From Deltaproteobacteria bacterium (lineage in GTDB: Bacteria; Desulfobacterota; DSM-4660; Desulfatiglandales; Desulfatiglandaceae): a DNA stretch of 7,693 nucleotides. Where the stretch lies: NCBI GenBank assembly GCA_019314425.1, contig JAFCZI010000103.1, positions 1 through 7,693 of the forward strand, given 5' to 3'. The notes beneath the pieces were generated by a model. The model worked only from the letters and a program-made list of their open reading frames with translations. It did no database searches and had not been told where the DNA came from. This document shows, in pieces, positions 1-6,725 of this stretch (the first letter of the stretch is position 1; each line of letters begins with the position of its first letter). Position numbers and translations under genes: made by a program.

Positions 1-184
1 GTGCGACCATTTGCACCGCCTATGTACTAAGCGGACGAATCAAACGGCCAAACCCGAAGTATCCCCCGAAGTCTTGGCCGAAGGAGGTAGGCATAAAAAA
101 ACAGCACTTTCGCTAAGTGCTGTGCATGAAGGAGTTAAGATGGTCGGGGATTATCCCATTTCTTTTGAAATCTCAAGGGAAATC
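1..184. other. Gene-free left edge, unassigned
   Basis: I recognise no gene here. A reading frame is open from the window edge to a stop at 114-116, inside the hairpin, and could be the tail of an upstream gene, but its residues match no family I know. An inverted repeat CGGCCAA/TTGGCCG (45-51 and 74-80) and an AAGGAGGT string (81-88) are present, but no start codon lies at a usable distance from the latter. Just before the pgsA promoter are the palindrome GGGATTATCCC (147-157), an ATTTC/GAAAT hairpin (158-171) and the direct repeat GAAATCT (167-173 and 179-185). These could be regulatory. Confidence 0.4.
95..122 (-). terminator. Hairpin with T-tract on the minus strand (candidate terminator)
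   Basis: An 8-bp perfect inverted repeat (CAGCACTT at 102-109, AAGTGCTG at 115-122) encloses a 5-nt loop and is flanked by seven A residues at 95-101. Read on the minus strand this is a hairpin followed by T7, the form of a rho-independent terminator. No minus-strand gene is visible to its right, so it could stop antisense transcription from the pgsA leader or be left over from a lost gene. On the + strand no T-tract follows it. The structure is certain; the function is inferred. Confidence 0.45.
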
Positions 185-213
185 TTGATATTCCGACTGC
201 CACGGGCTATAAA
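185..213 (+). promoter_or_regulatory. Probable sigma70 promoter for pgsA
   Basis: TTGATA at 185-190 and TATAAA at 208-213 are separated by exactly 17 nt. Each box is one base off consensus. Transcription would start near position 220, leaving a leader of about 50 nt before the chosen pgsA start. This argues against longer pgsA starts near 219. The -35 box overlaps the second arm of the inverted repeat TCAAG/CTTGA (173-188), so a regulator bound there could block it. This is a visual match only. Confidence 0.6.
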
Positions 214-272
214 GACGCTTGCAGGTTCCAGGTGTGACTGTAAACTGCCAACCCCTGAAAGGTATGGAAAAA

Positions 273-842
273 ATGACCCTTGCCAACAAGATCACCCTCT
301 TTCGGATTGTCCTGATTCCGGTTTTTATCATATTCACCATTCCCGCCGCCACCTGGACGAAATTTGTTGCGGCTTCAATTTTTGTAATCGCCTGCGCAAC
401 AGACCCGCTGGACGGTTATTTTGCGCGCAGCCGCAGTGAGGTTAGCACCCTGGGTATCTTTCTGGATCCCCTGGCCGATAAATTGCTGGTCATGAGCGCG
501 TTTGTCATCCTGGTAAAATACCAGGTGGTAGCCGCCTGGATGGTGATCATCATTATTGCCAGAGAAGTTTCCATTACCGGTTTGCGGGCCATCGTATCTC
601 AGCAGACAGGGATTGCCATTGCTGCCAGCCCATGGGGGAAAATAAAGACCATCACCCAGATGGTGGGGGGTACGATTCTACTGTACATGATCCCCTCCGG
701 AGACTACAGCCGACATGTCAGCCTCCTGCTTCCCCCGGTGGCCAATATCATCATGACCATTATTCTGGCAGCCACGGTGTGGTCCGGTTGGAAATATTTT
801 CAAGGATACTGGGACCGACTTAAGGGCCTCGACAAAAAATAA
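273..842 (+). CDS. pgsA: CDP-diacylglycerol--glycerol-3-phosphate 3-phosphatidyltransferase
   Basis: Integral membrane enzyme that transfers a phosphatidyl group from CDP-diacylglycerol to glycerol-3-phosphate, giving phosphatidylglycerophosphate, the committed step to phosphatidylglycerol and cardiolipin. The 189-aa product has the usual family length and begins MTLANKITLFRI, the typical PgsA N-terminus. The full CDP-alcohol phosphotransferase signature DxxDGxxARx(8)GxxxDxxxD is present: D44, D47, G48, A51, R52, G61, D65, D69. Several hydrophobic helices surround it. The start at 273 has AAAGG at 258-262, 10 nt upstream; an ATG at 264 is an alternative but sits too close to that site. An upstream start at 219 would lie at or before the predicted transcription start. 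The last codons and the stop fall inside the left arm of the palindromic element (820-1003), so the extreme C-terminus (around KGLDKK) may have been supplied by that insertion. It probably has its own promoter at 185-213. Confidence 0.95.
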   Translation: MTLANKITLFRIVLIPVFIIFTIPAATWTKFVAASIFVIACATDPLDGYFARSRSEVSTLGIFLDPLADKLLVMSAFVILVKYQVVAAWMVIIIIAREVSITGLRAIVSQQTGIAIAASPWGKIKTITQMVGGTILLYMIPSGDYSRHVSLLLPPVANIIMTIILAATVWSGWKYFQGYWDRLKGLDKK

Positions 843-1003
843 TTACACAATCTTTCTTGTCCTTTGGCCCGCCTACTGCGTTACATCCACCGGCACATAT
901 CCACCAATATGCACTGGTGGATGCACCTTGCCTGATCTTATAAAAACGGGCGAACCAAAATACGGCGCAATCTTGCGCAATTATTTCTTGCCGAGACCCT
1001 AAA
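820..1003. repeat. Palindromic foldback element with 35-bp terminal inverted repeats (MITE/REP-like)
   Basis: The left arm 820-854 and the reverse complement of 969-1003 match at 27 of 35 positions (shared core AGGG.CTCG.CAA.AAATAATT.C.CAA). A further inner pair, 863-873 against 949-959, matches at 9 of 11. The middle holds a perfect hairpin, ATCCACCA (899-906) and TGGTGGAT (915-922), plus an extra ATCCACC copy at 885-891. The right arm contains the palindrome GCGCAA-TC-TTGCGC (965-978). Most arm mismatches are transitions that become G-U pairs in a minus-strand RNA, so the fold may be under selection. No convincing protein is encoded. The outer ends carry TA dinucleotides (821-822 and 1000-1001), which could be a target duplication, although the boundaries are uncertain. 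It overlaps the pgsA stop codon and ends 11 nt before the next gene. Confidence 0.75.
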
Positions 1004-1014
1004 GAAGACTGAAA

Positions 1015-2736
1015 ATGACTGCCACCATGGACCATTCCGATTCCTTGAAACCCGAGAATTTCAGGGTAACCGGCCTGACCCCGGATGGGCTGAAAATACC
1101 GGGGTTGGCGAAGGATATGCTACGGCGTTTTGCCATTCTTGCCTACAAACGGGCCAACCCCTGTCTGTGGGTGGTCTTCCTGGGGGGCACCGGCACCGGC
1201 AAATCGACCCTGTTCAACGCCTTTTGCGGCAGGCCCTTGAGCGCTACCGGCGTGGAACGGCCCAAAACCGCCGGTCCTGTTGCCCACGCCCATGGCCAAT
1301 GCCCCCTTGAAAAAGTCTTTCCCTTTCCTGAAATCAACATCGTGCCCATCCCCCCCGAGGACATGGATCTTCCCCATACCGGAAAAGCCGGGCAGCTGGC
1401 GGTGCTGGCAACTGACGAAGTTGCGTTTTCGCACCTGGTCCTGGTGGACACACCGGATTTGGACAGTGTTGAAGAAAAAAACCATGCCGTTGCAAAAGAT
1501 CTCTACCACCTGTCCGACGCGGTGGTTTTTGTGGCCAGTCAGGAAAAATATGCCGACGAGGTGTTGCACGACTTTTTCATGAGGGTGCTTCAAGACGAAA
1601 AACCCTACTTTTTTATCCTCAACAAGGCATCCTCAGAAGCCACCCGGGAAGAAATACTGAGCGCCCTTCAGGAGCAGGGGCTGGGTATCCATGGGGCAAA
1701 CCTGTGGATGATCCCCCACACGACCCCCGGGCGCTATGATCGTATTGCCGGGCAAAAGCCGTTTATTCGTCTGAAAAATGCTTTTTTTCAAGCCGTTAAC
1801 CATGGACAGGCCCAGCAAATTAAATTGACGGCCGGCGCCAGGGCAACAAGGGTTTTAAAAAAGGATGTAAGCGACCTTCAATCATCGCTGGACCGGGAAG
1901 CCCAAGCCGTCGAGGGCTGGCTGAAAGATCTCCAGGCGCTCACGCACCGCGCATCAGCGGCATACGTTCAAAACCAAAAGGAAAGATTTTCCAAAACCAG
2001 CGGGCAATATCTGAGGGTGGAGATCCGAAAACTTTTCTCCCGATACGATCTTCTGGCCAAGCCCAGACAGGCGGTTCGCAATATCTTAAAAGCGCCGCTG
2101 AGATTGATGGGCCTGAGCCGAAAAAACAGTCCGGCGGATCGCAAGGCCGGGCTCCTGAAAGTGCGGAAGAACGTGGCCTTTACCCCGGTTCAGGAATCCC
2201 TTGCAAAATATAATGTTTCGGTTCTGAAAAACCTTTCCCCATCCCATGAAGACGCGCCGCTTTTCAAATCCCTGCGGAATCCGGACCTACCGCTCACAGA
2301 AACGGAAATTCGCCAATACATCCTGGAAGCCCAGGAGGCGCTGGCCCAATGGCTGGAAGAAACCTTCGAAGCGTTGGCAAAAGGCATTCCCACGGGGAAA
2401 AAAGTGGGCATCTACTCCACATCGGTTCTTTGGGGAATTCTCATCCTGACCTTTGAAGTGGCGGTGGGCGGAGGGTTCACCGTTTTGGATGCAGCCCTGG
2501 ACTCCGCTCTAGCGCCTTTTGTGACCAAAGGGGCCGTAGAAATCTTTGCCTACCATGAAATCCGGAAAATCGCAAAAGAACTGGCCATGCGCTATCAGGA
2601 GGGGCTTCTGTCCATATTGCGCAGACAGGAGGAACGTTATGAGGCCTGCATTCAGTCTTTGACCACATCCCCCCGGACCCGAAAGGCTCTGGACGCTCTT
2701 TTGATGTCAGTGTCGGAACACAACAACGGGAAATAA
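1015..2736 (+). CDS. Dynamin-like large GTPase, first of a pair (degenerate G4)
   Basis: A 573-aa P-loop GTPase of the bacterial dynamin-like/TRAFAC type, probably acting at the cytoplasmic membrane. Visible motifs: G1 GGTGTGKS at 57-64, a candidate switch-I threonine in RPKTAG (T85), G3 DTPDLDS at 145-151, an EKYAD motif at 177-181, and G4 position NKAS at 203-206. G3 is unusual in having Asp where DxxG has Gly. G4 lacks the usual guanine-recognising Asp, so nucleotide specificity or affinity may be altered. Residues about 284-325 look helical/coiled-coil, and about 466-491 form a hydrophobic, Gly-rich segment that could insert in the membrane. The ATG at 1015 has only a weak ribosome site (AAAGAAG, 1001-1007), partly at the edge of the palindromic element. 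The second GTPase starts 4 nt after the stop, so the two are surely co-transcribed. Cellular role unknown; cell division, membrane repair or lipid trafficking are only family-based guesses. Confidence 0.8.
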   Translation: MTATMDHSDSLKPENFRVTGLTPDGLKIPGLAKDMLRRFAILAYKRANPCLWVVFLGGTGTGKSTLFNAFCGRPLSATGVERPKTAGPVAHAHGQCPLEKVFPFPEINIVPIPPEDMDLPHTGKAGQLAVLATDEVAFSHLVLVDTPDLDSVEEKNHAVAKDLYHLSDAVVFVASQEKYADEVLHDFFMRVLQDEKPYFFILNKASSEATREEILSALQEQGLGIHGANLWMIPHTTPGRYDRIAGQKPFIRLKNAFFQAVNHGQAQQIKLTAGARATRVLKKDVSDLQSSLDREAQAVEGWLKDLQALTHRASAAYVQNQKERFSKTSGQYLRVEIRKLFSRYDLLAKPRQAVRNILKAPLRLMGLSRKNSPADRKAGLLKVRKNVAFTPVQESLAKYNVSVLKNLSPSHEDAPLFKSLRNPDLPLTETEIRQYILEAQEALAQWLEETFEALAKGIPTGKKVGIYSTSVLWGILILTFEVAVGGGFTVLDAALDSALAPFVTKGAVEIFAYHEIRKIAKELAMRYQEGLLSILRRQEERYEACIQSLTTSPRTRKALDALLMSVSEHNNGK

Positions 2737-2740
2737 AAAA

Positions 2741-4480
2741 ATGACCCATCCCATTGAACAACATCAGCAACGGCTGGAACAGACGCTTAATCTGCTTCGA
2801 AAGGGGGGACTCTTCTCCCTTTCCCCGAACAAGCGGCACGCCATGGAAACGGAGGCTGAAAAGCTCATTGGCAAACTGAGCGCCATGGAAGCCCGTTATC
2901 TGACCATCGGCCTGGTGGGCGGTACCGGCGTTGGAAAATCGACCCTCATGAACGCCCTGGCAGGGGAGTCCATCGCTTCCACCAGTCATCGACGCCCCCA
3001 CACGGACAGGGTCCTGATCTACCGCCATGCGGAAGCCGATGCCCCACCGATTCCGGGAGCGGCGGATGTCCCCCGGCGGGAAATTCTGCACCGGGGAGAT
3101 GGCGCCAGGCGGATCCTGCTTTGCGACCTGCCGGATTTTGACAGTCTTGCGGGAGAACACCGGGAGCGGGTCATTCATTTCATGGAACATCTGGATCTGC
3201 TTTTGTGGGTGACTTCCCCTGAAAAATATGCGGACAAAAAATTTTATGATTTCCTTTTGCAGGTCCCCAAATCAAAGGAAAATTTCACGTTTGTCCTCAA
3301 CAAGGTCGATTTGCTGTTTCAGGGCGAAACCCTTGAAAACGGATACGGCCAACTCAATCTTGCCACCACCCGGTTCAACGAACTCTTAAAAGAGAAGGGC
3401 ATCGGTGAACCCATTCTGTTTGCACTGTCCTCACAGGAAGCCCTTGAAAAAGGAACCCTTTCTCCCTGGAATCAGTTTCCGGCTTTTCGGCAACATGTTT
3501 TCAGAGAACGAAATGCCAAGCAGATTTCAGCCATCAAGGCCCAGAACCTGGACGTGGAGATCCAATCCTTGACGTCTCTTTTTGAAAAGGAAATCCAGAA
3601 CCTTGAAAGCGCGGGCCGCATCCTCAACGAAACCATGGAAGAACTTGAGAAAAAGCGGCCTGAATGGGTTCAAACGGGCAAAGAAATAATGGATCGCTGG
3701 TTTGGTCATGAAATCCAGGAAAGGATCTCTCTTTCCCAGGGAGACCCTTCGCGGTTGGTGGGACCCGGTTACGGGGTGGCCGCCCTGCTGTTTTCCTTTG
3801 GAAAAGGACCCTCACGGGATCCCGGAAGCGAGATGGCGCTTGCTGTTTTTGAACCTCCGGATCAGATTTCGAAGGCCTTTCACCACCGGTATACATGGCT
3901 TGAGGATCACCTAACGCACCGTTTTCTGAATGAAAACCTCTCCCCTCTCCTTCAGGAGCGGCTCAAGGAAACCCTGGATATCCCCCGCCGATTTGAAAGC
4001 TTGGGAGAAGCCTTTTTTCAATCCACCGCCGCCTATGCAGAGGAAAAACGGCGATCCCCATTATGGGGTTTCCGCTTGGGTCAATGGGTGATCTATGGTC
4101 TCATCTTGGCCGCATTTCTGTTTTCCACAGGGGGGGAAGATGCGTGGCGCCGACTCTTCCTGGCACCGTCCAGAGGGGCTTTCGCGGATCTTCTACTGTC
4201 CACCATCGGCACCCTTTTCAGTACTGCGGGCCTCGCCGCCCTGGGAAGCTATCTGATCATTAATCTTGGCGCCGGATTTATCTTTTATCGACGTTATCGA
4301 AACATTCTCCTTCGAAATACACACAAAAATATCGGTCGTTTAAAGGAAATCCTGATCCGGGTATGGCTGGACAGCATGGAAACCCTCATGAGAGACCTTG
4401 AGCGTTTCAAGGAACAGCTCCTCAGTCGAAGCACAGAACTATCCCGGCTTCAGAAAGGTGAGGGCCATCGCAGGAAATGA
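2741..4480 (+). CDS. Dynamin-like large GTPase, second of a pair (canonical G4)
   Basis: A 579-aa paralogue of the preceding gene. Motifs: G1 GGTGVGKS at 60-67 followed by TLMNAL, a candidate switch-I threonine T88, G3 DLPDFDS at 129-135, SPEKYAD at 159-165, and a complete G4 NKVD at 187-190. A long helical stretch (about 271-330) with coiled-coil character follows. Two hydrophobic segments near the C-terminus (about 449-461 and 484-516) are separated by a charged Trp/Arg-containing loop, consistent with a membrane paddle or hairpin, and are followed by a basic helical tail. The start lies 4 nt after the upstream stop with little ribosome site of its own (GGGA near 2727), so translation is probably coupled. 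Paired, adjacent dynamin-like proteins that work as hetero-oligomers are known in other bacteria (e.g. the Campylobacter DLP1/DLP2 pair); that this pair does so is inference. Confidence 0.82.
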   Translation: MTHPIEQHQQRLEQTLNLLRKGGLFSLSPNKRHAMETEAEKLIGKLSAMEARYLTIGLVGGTGVGKSTLMNALAGESIASTSHRRPHTDRVLIYRHAEADAPPIPGAADVPRREILHRGDGARRILLCDLPDFDSLAGEHRERVIHFMEHLDLLLWVTSPEKYADKKFYDFLLQVPKSKENFTFVLNKVDLLFQGETLENGYGQLNLATTRFNELLKEKGIGEPILFALSSQEALEKGTLSPWNQFPAFRQHVFRERNAKQISAIKAQNLDVEIQSLTSLFEKEIQNLESAGRILNETMEELEKKRPEWVQTGKEIMDRWFGHEIQERISLSQGDPSRLVGPGYGVAALLFSFGKGPSRDPGSEMALAVFEPPDQISKAFHHRYTWLEDHLTHRFLNENLSPLLQERLKETLDIPRRFESLGEAFFQSTAAYAEEKRRSPLWGFRLGQWVIYGLILAAFLFSTGGEDAWRRLFLAPSRGAFADLLLSTIGTLFSTAGLAALGSYLIINLGAGFIFYRRYRNILLRNTHKNIGRLKEILIRVWLDSMETLMRDLERFKEQLLSRSTELSRLQKGEGHRRK

Positions 4481-4558
4481 TCTCACATTGGTTGAATTCC
4501 AAGTATAGAGAGCCAATTTCAAATCGAAGGAACCTTTGCCTGATTGCATGCATCATCC

Positions 4559-4580
4559 GGACGCATTTGTCCACTTTTTT
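4559..4580 (+). terminator. Weak candidate terminator after the GTPase pair
   Basis: GGAC (4559-4562) and GTCC (4569-4572) can form a short stem, extended by one G-U pair, followed by AC and six T residues (4575-4580). The stem is only 4-5 bp, so termination may be inefficient. It lies about 80 nt past the second GTPase stop and upstream of the next promoter, a sensible place for one. Confidence 0.35.
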
Positions 4581-4640
4581 CTTAAACAATCTGATATTAT
4601 TGAGCCAATGGGGTTGAACAAAATCACCCTGAAATTATCC

Positions 4641-4667
4641 TTGACAAACATCCTGGAACCATATACT
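4641..4667 (+). promoter_or_regulatory. Candidate promoter of the MarR/acyl-CoA synthetase operon
   Basis: A perfect -35 TTGACA at 4641-4646 is followed by TATACT at 4662-4667 (15-nt spacing, 5 of 6 matches) or by TACTTT at 4664-4669 (17-nt spacing, poorer match). The surrounding spacer is visibly more AT-rich than the genes. The 15-nt spacing is short, so the promoter may be weak or need help from an activator. Confidence 0.5.
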
Positions 4668-4689
4668 TTGCTTTGCGTACCAATTATTT

Positions 4690-4712
4690 GTATAAATACG
4701 TTATGGATACTT
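4690..4712. promoter_or_regulatory. Possible operator for the MarR-family regulator
   Basis: The palindrome GTAT-AA-ATAC (4690-4699) lies just downstream of the predicted transcription start, and a further ATACTT (4707-4712) repeats a string inside the -10 region (4663-4668). MarR proteins commonly bind AT-rich inverted repeats in their own promoters, and this is the best placed candidate. The palindrome is short, so the call is tentative. Confidence 0.25.
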
Positions 4713-4746
4713 AATTCATTTCTACAAACATATATTGGGGGAAACC

Positions 4747-5226
4747 ATGCTTTTCAAAGATTGCCTCTGTTTTTTGGTGGGAAAGGTGTCCCGGAAGATG
4801 TCAAGAATTACCAGGGATCGGCTCGCTTCATACGGTCTGACGCCTACACAGTTCTTCTTGCTGACTGCACTTTACGAAGAAGATGGGCTTCTTATCAGCG
4901 CTCTCGCCCGGAAGGTCGCGCTGGACAGAGCCACCCTTACCGGTCTTTTGGATCGTCTGGAACGGGACGGCCTTACTGAGAGGAGGGCCGATTCTGAGGA
5001 TAGGCGAGCCATAAGGGTTCATCTCACGGAAAGGGCAGAAGAATTGAGGGAGGAGCTGACCGAACTCTATCACGACAACAACGGCATGTTTCTCTCCCTT
5101 TTGAGCCGGGAAGAAAATGAGGTCTTCGAGCGGGTGGTAAACAAGCTGGAAACAGCGGATTTCGGGATGAAACAGGCGCCGGTAGAGGAACTGACATCCT
5201 ACCCAAAGAGGGAGAAAGCACTATGA
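4747..5226 (+). CDS. MarR-family transcriptional regulator
   Basis: A 159-aa winged-helix DNA-binding protein of the MarR family, normally a dimeric repressor released by a small ligand. The helix-turn-helix spans about residues 49-73 (LISALARKVALDRATLTGLL region), and the wing about 78-94 carries the family hallmark DRRxxRVxLT (D85, R86, R87, R90). The flanking helices would form the dimer interface. The N-terminus has CLC (Cys6 and Cys8), which could be redox sensitive, but this is speculation. The ATG at 4747 is preferred because GGGGGAAA (4737-4744) sits directly upstream; an in-frame TTG at 4735 would add four residues. Its stop overlaps the start of the synthetase alpha gene (ATGA), so it most likely regulates that operon in response to an acyl-CoA, acid or aromatic ligand. 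Ligand unknown. Confidence 0.9.
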   Translation: MLFKDCLCFLVGKVSRKMSRITRDRLASYGLTPTQFFLLTALYEEDGLLISALARKVALDRATLTGLLDRLERDGLTERRADSEDRRAIRVHLTERAEELREELTELYHDNNGMFLSLLSREENEVFERVVNKLETADFGMKQAPVEELTSYPKREKAL

Positions 5227-6725
5227 ACAAGAAAGCGGAAAATACGAAAATTCTGTTTGATCCCCAATCCGTAGCGGTTATCGGGGCCTCCGATAATCCG
5301 GGGAAATTGGGCTTTCATGTCATGAAGAGCCTGACCAAGGGAGGCTTTTCCGGCGGGATTATACCGGTAAATCCAGGCGCTGATGAAGTTATGGGCCTAA
5401 AAGCGTTTCCTTCGGTCGCAGCTTATAACGGGCAAATTGATTTGGCCATTGTGGTTCTGCCCGCGAAACTGGTGCCCGGAGTATTTCGGGAATGCGCGGC
5501 CGAAGGCGTCAAAGGCATTGTCCTGATCACGGCAGGGTTCAAAGAGATTGATGATCCCGGGGGCGCGGATCTTCATGAGAAAATCGCCGGTATTGCCAAT
5601 GAGGCGGGGATACCGGTCATCGGCCCCAACACCTTCGGTATGATAAACCTCCAGGCGGATCTCAACGCATCCTTCACACCGGAGTTCTCCCGATTAATGA
5701 AGGGTTCCGTTGCACTGGTCAGCCAGAGCGGGGGAATATCCCACCTGCTCGGCTTCCTGGCCATGAGGATGGACGTGGGTTTCAGCAAGATCATCGGCCT
5801 TGGCAACCGCTTGAATGTGGACTTTGCCGAGATGGTGGATTACCTCATGGATGATCCCGATACCAGGGTTATCATGCTTTATATGGAAGGGATTGATGAT
5901 CCCGTGAGGCTTCTGGAGACCGCCAAAAGGCACCATGGGGAAAAACCGATTATCGTTTACAAGACGGGCCGCTCGGAAAAGAGCGATCAGGCATCCCAAT
6001 CCCATACCGGGTCCATGGCCGGGAGACATGAGATTTACACGGGCACCTTCAGCCAGGCGGGGGTACTTGCGGTGGATAATACGGAGGCGCTCTTGGATAC
6101 GGCCAAGGCGCTTTCAGGCGCTCCCCTTCCTGATGGGCCTGGCGTTGCCGTGCTGTCCGGGCAGGCCGGACCCGGCATGGCAGCCTGTGACGTCTGCGAA
6201 GCCCGGGGACTCAAGATTGTCTGCTTTACCGAAAAGACGCAGCAAAAGATCAATGCACATCTGCCACCCCTTGCCCTGAGAACCAACCCGGTGGATATGG
6301 GACCGGCCTGGTATGATTCGTCCGCCATGGAGGAGATTATAAAAGCGGCCATGAATGATGACAATGTAGACGGAATGCTCTTTATGATGGTGTTCGCGTC
6401 GGCGAATGTGGATGCATTGAAAGGGATCAGAGGGCTGTTGGAAGATTGGGCGCAAAAGAAGCCTCTCATCAGTTGTATCCTGTCCCCTCCGGGCGTCTGG
6501 GACGAACAGATAAAGGCCTTGGAACAATCAGGGTCGCTGATCAATTATCCCACGCCTGAGAGGGCCGCAAACGCGATGGCAAACCTGTGGAAATACCGGG
6601 AAATGCAAATCCGCCGGCGCTTCCTTGAAAAAAGGTATAGAGCGGAATTGAAAGAGGGTGGAGGGACAAATGAAAATTATAGCAAAAGCCATAAAGGAAG
6701 GCCGGACATCGCTTTCGGAGCATGA
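5223..6725 (+). CDS. ADP-forming acyl-CoA synthetase, alpha subunit
   Basis: CoA-binding, phosphohistidine-carrying subunit of an NDP-forming acyl-CoA synthetase (acyl-CoA + ADP + Pi to acid + CoA + ATP, reversible). The 500-aa product begins with a CoA-binding Rossmann domain (FDPQSVAVIGAS at 12-23, then DNPGKLG). A succinyl-CoA-ligase-like domain follows with SQSGG (167-171) and SHTGS, whose H261 is the expected phosphorylated histidine. A third flavodoxin-like ligase domain covers roughly 300-450. It lacks an ATP-grasp domain, which is encoded by the next gene. The start overlaps the MarR stop by 4 nt, with AGGGAG at 5209-5214. The 3' end overlaps the beta gene by 56 nt in another frame; the last ~18 residues are low in family character and may be dispensable. 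The substrate cannot be told from sequence; acetate, branched-chain and aryl acids are all handled by relatives. Confidence 0.9.
   Translation: MNKKAENTKILFDPQSVAVIGASDNPGKLGFHVMKSLTKGGFSGGIIPVNPGADEVMGLKAFPSVAAYNGQIDLAIVVLPAKLVPGVFRECAAEGVKGIVLITAGFKEIDDPGGADLHEKIAGIANEAGIPVIGPNTFGMINLQADLNASFTPEFSRLMKGSVALVSQSGGISHLLGFLAMRMDVGFSKIIGLGNRLNVDFAEMVDYLMDDPDTRVIMLYMEGIDDPVRLLETAKRHHGEKPIIVYKTGRSEKSDQASQSHTGSMAGRHEIYTGTFSQAGVLAVDNTEALLDTAKALSGAPLPDGPGVAVLSGQAGPGMAACDVCEARGLKIVCFTEKTQQKINAHLPPLALRTNPVDMGPAWYDSSAMEEIIKAAMNDDNVDGMLFMMVFASANVDALKGIRGLLEDWAQKKPLISCILSPPGVWDEQIKALEQSGSLINYPTPERAANAMANLWKYREMQIRRRFLEKRYRAELKEGGGTNENYSKSHKGRPDIAFGA

Noticed and set aside
81..101. AAGGAGGT string as a ribosome site
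   Set aside because: No ATG, GTG or TTG follows within a usable distance.
123..218. Possible tRNA on the minus strand, suggested by a terminal TGGTCGGGG-like string
   Set aside because: No TTCGAAT T-loop, anticodon stem or paired acceptor arms can be found.
11..439. Open frame with an ATG at 140 behind a perfect AAGGAG site, reading into pgsA
   Set aside because: It overlaps the start of pgsA by about 170 nt in another frame, would begin upstream of the predicted pgsA promoter, and resembles no family.
820..1035. 71-aa minus-strand frame between pgsA and the first GTPase
   Set aside because: It lies almost wholly within the palindromic element, whose repeat structure explains the open frame.
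2477..3190. 237-aa minus-strand frame
   Set aside because: Antisense to the two GTPase genes, which have clear motifs; the translation shows no recognisable domain and looks like a shadow.
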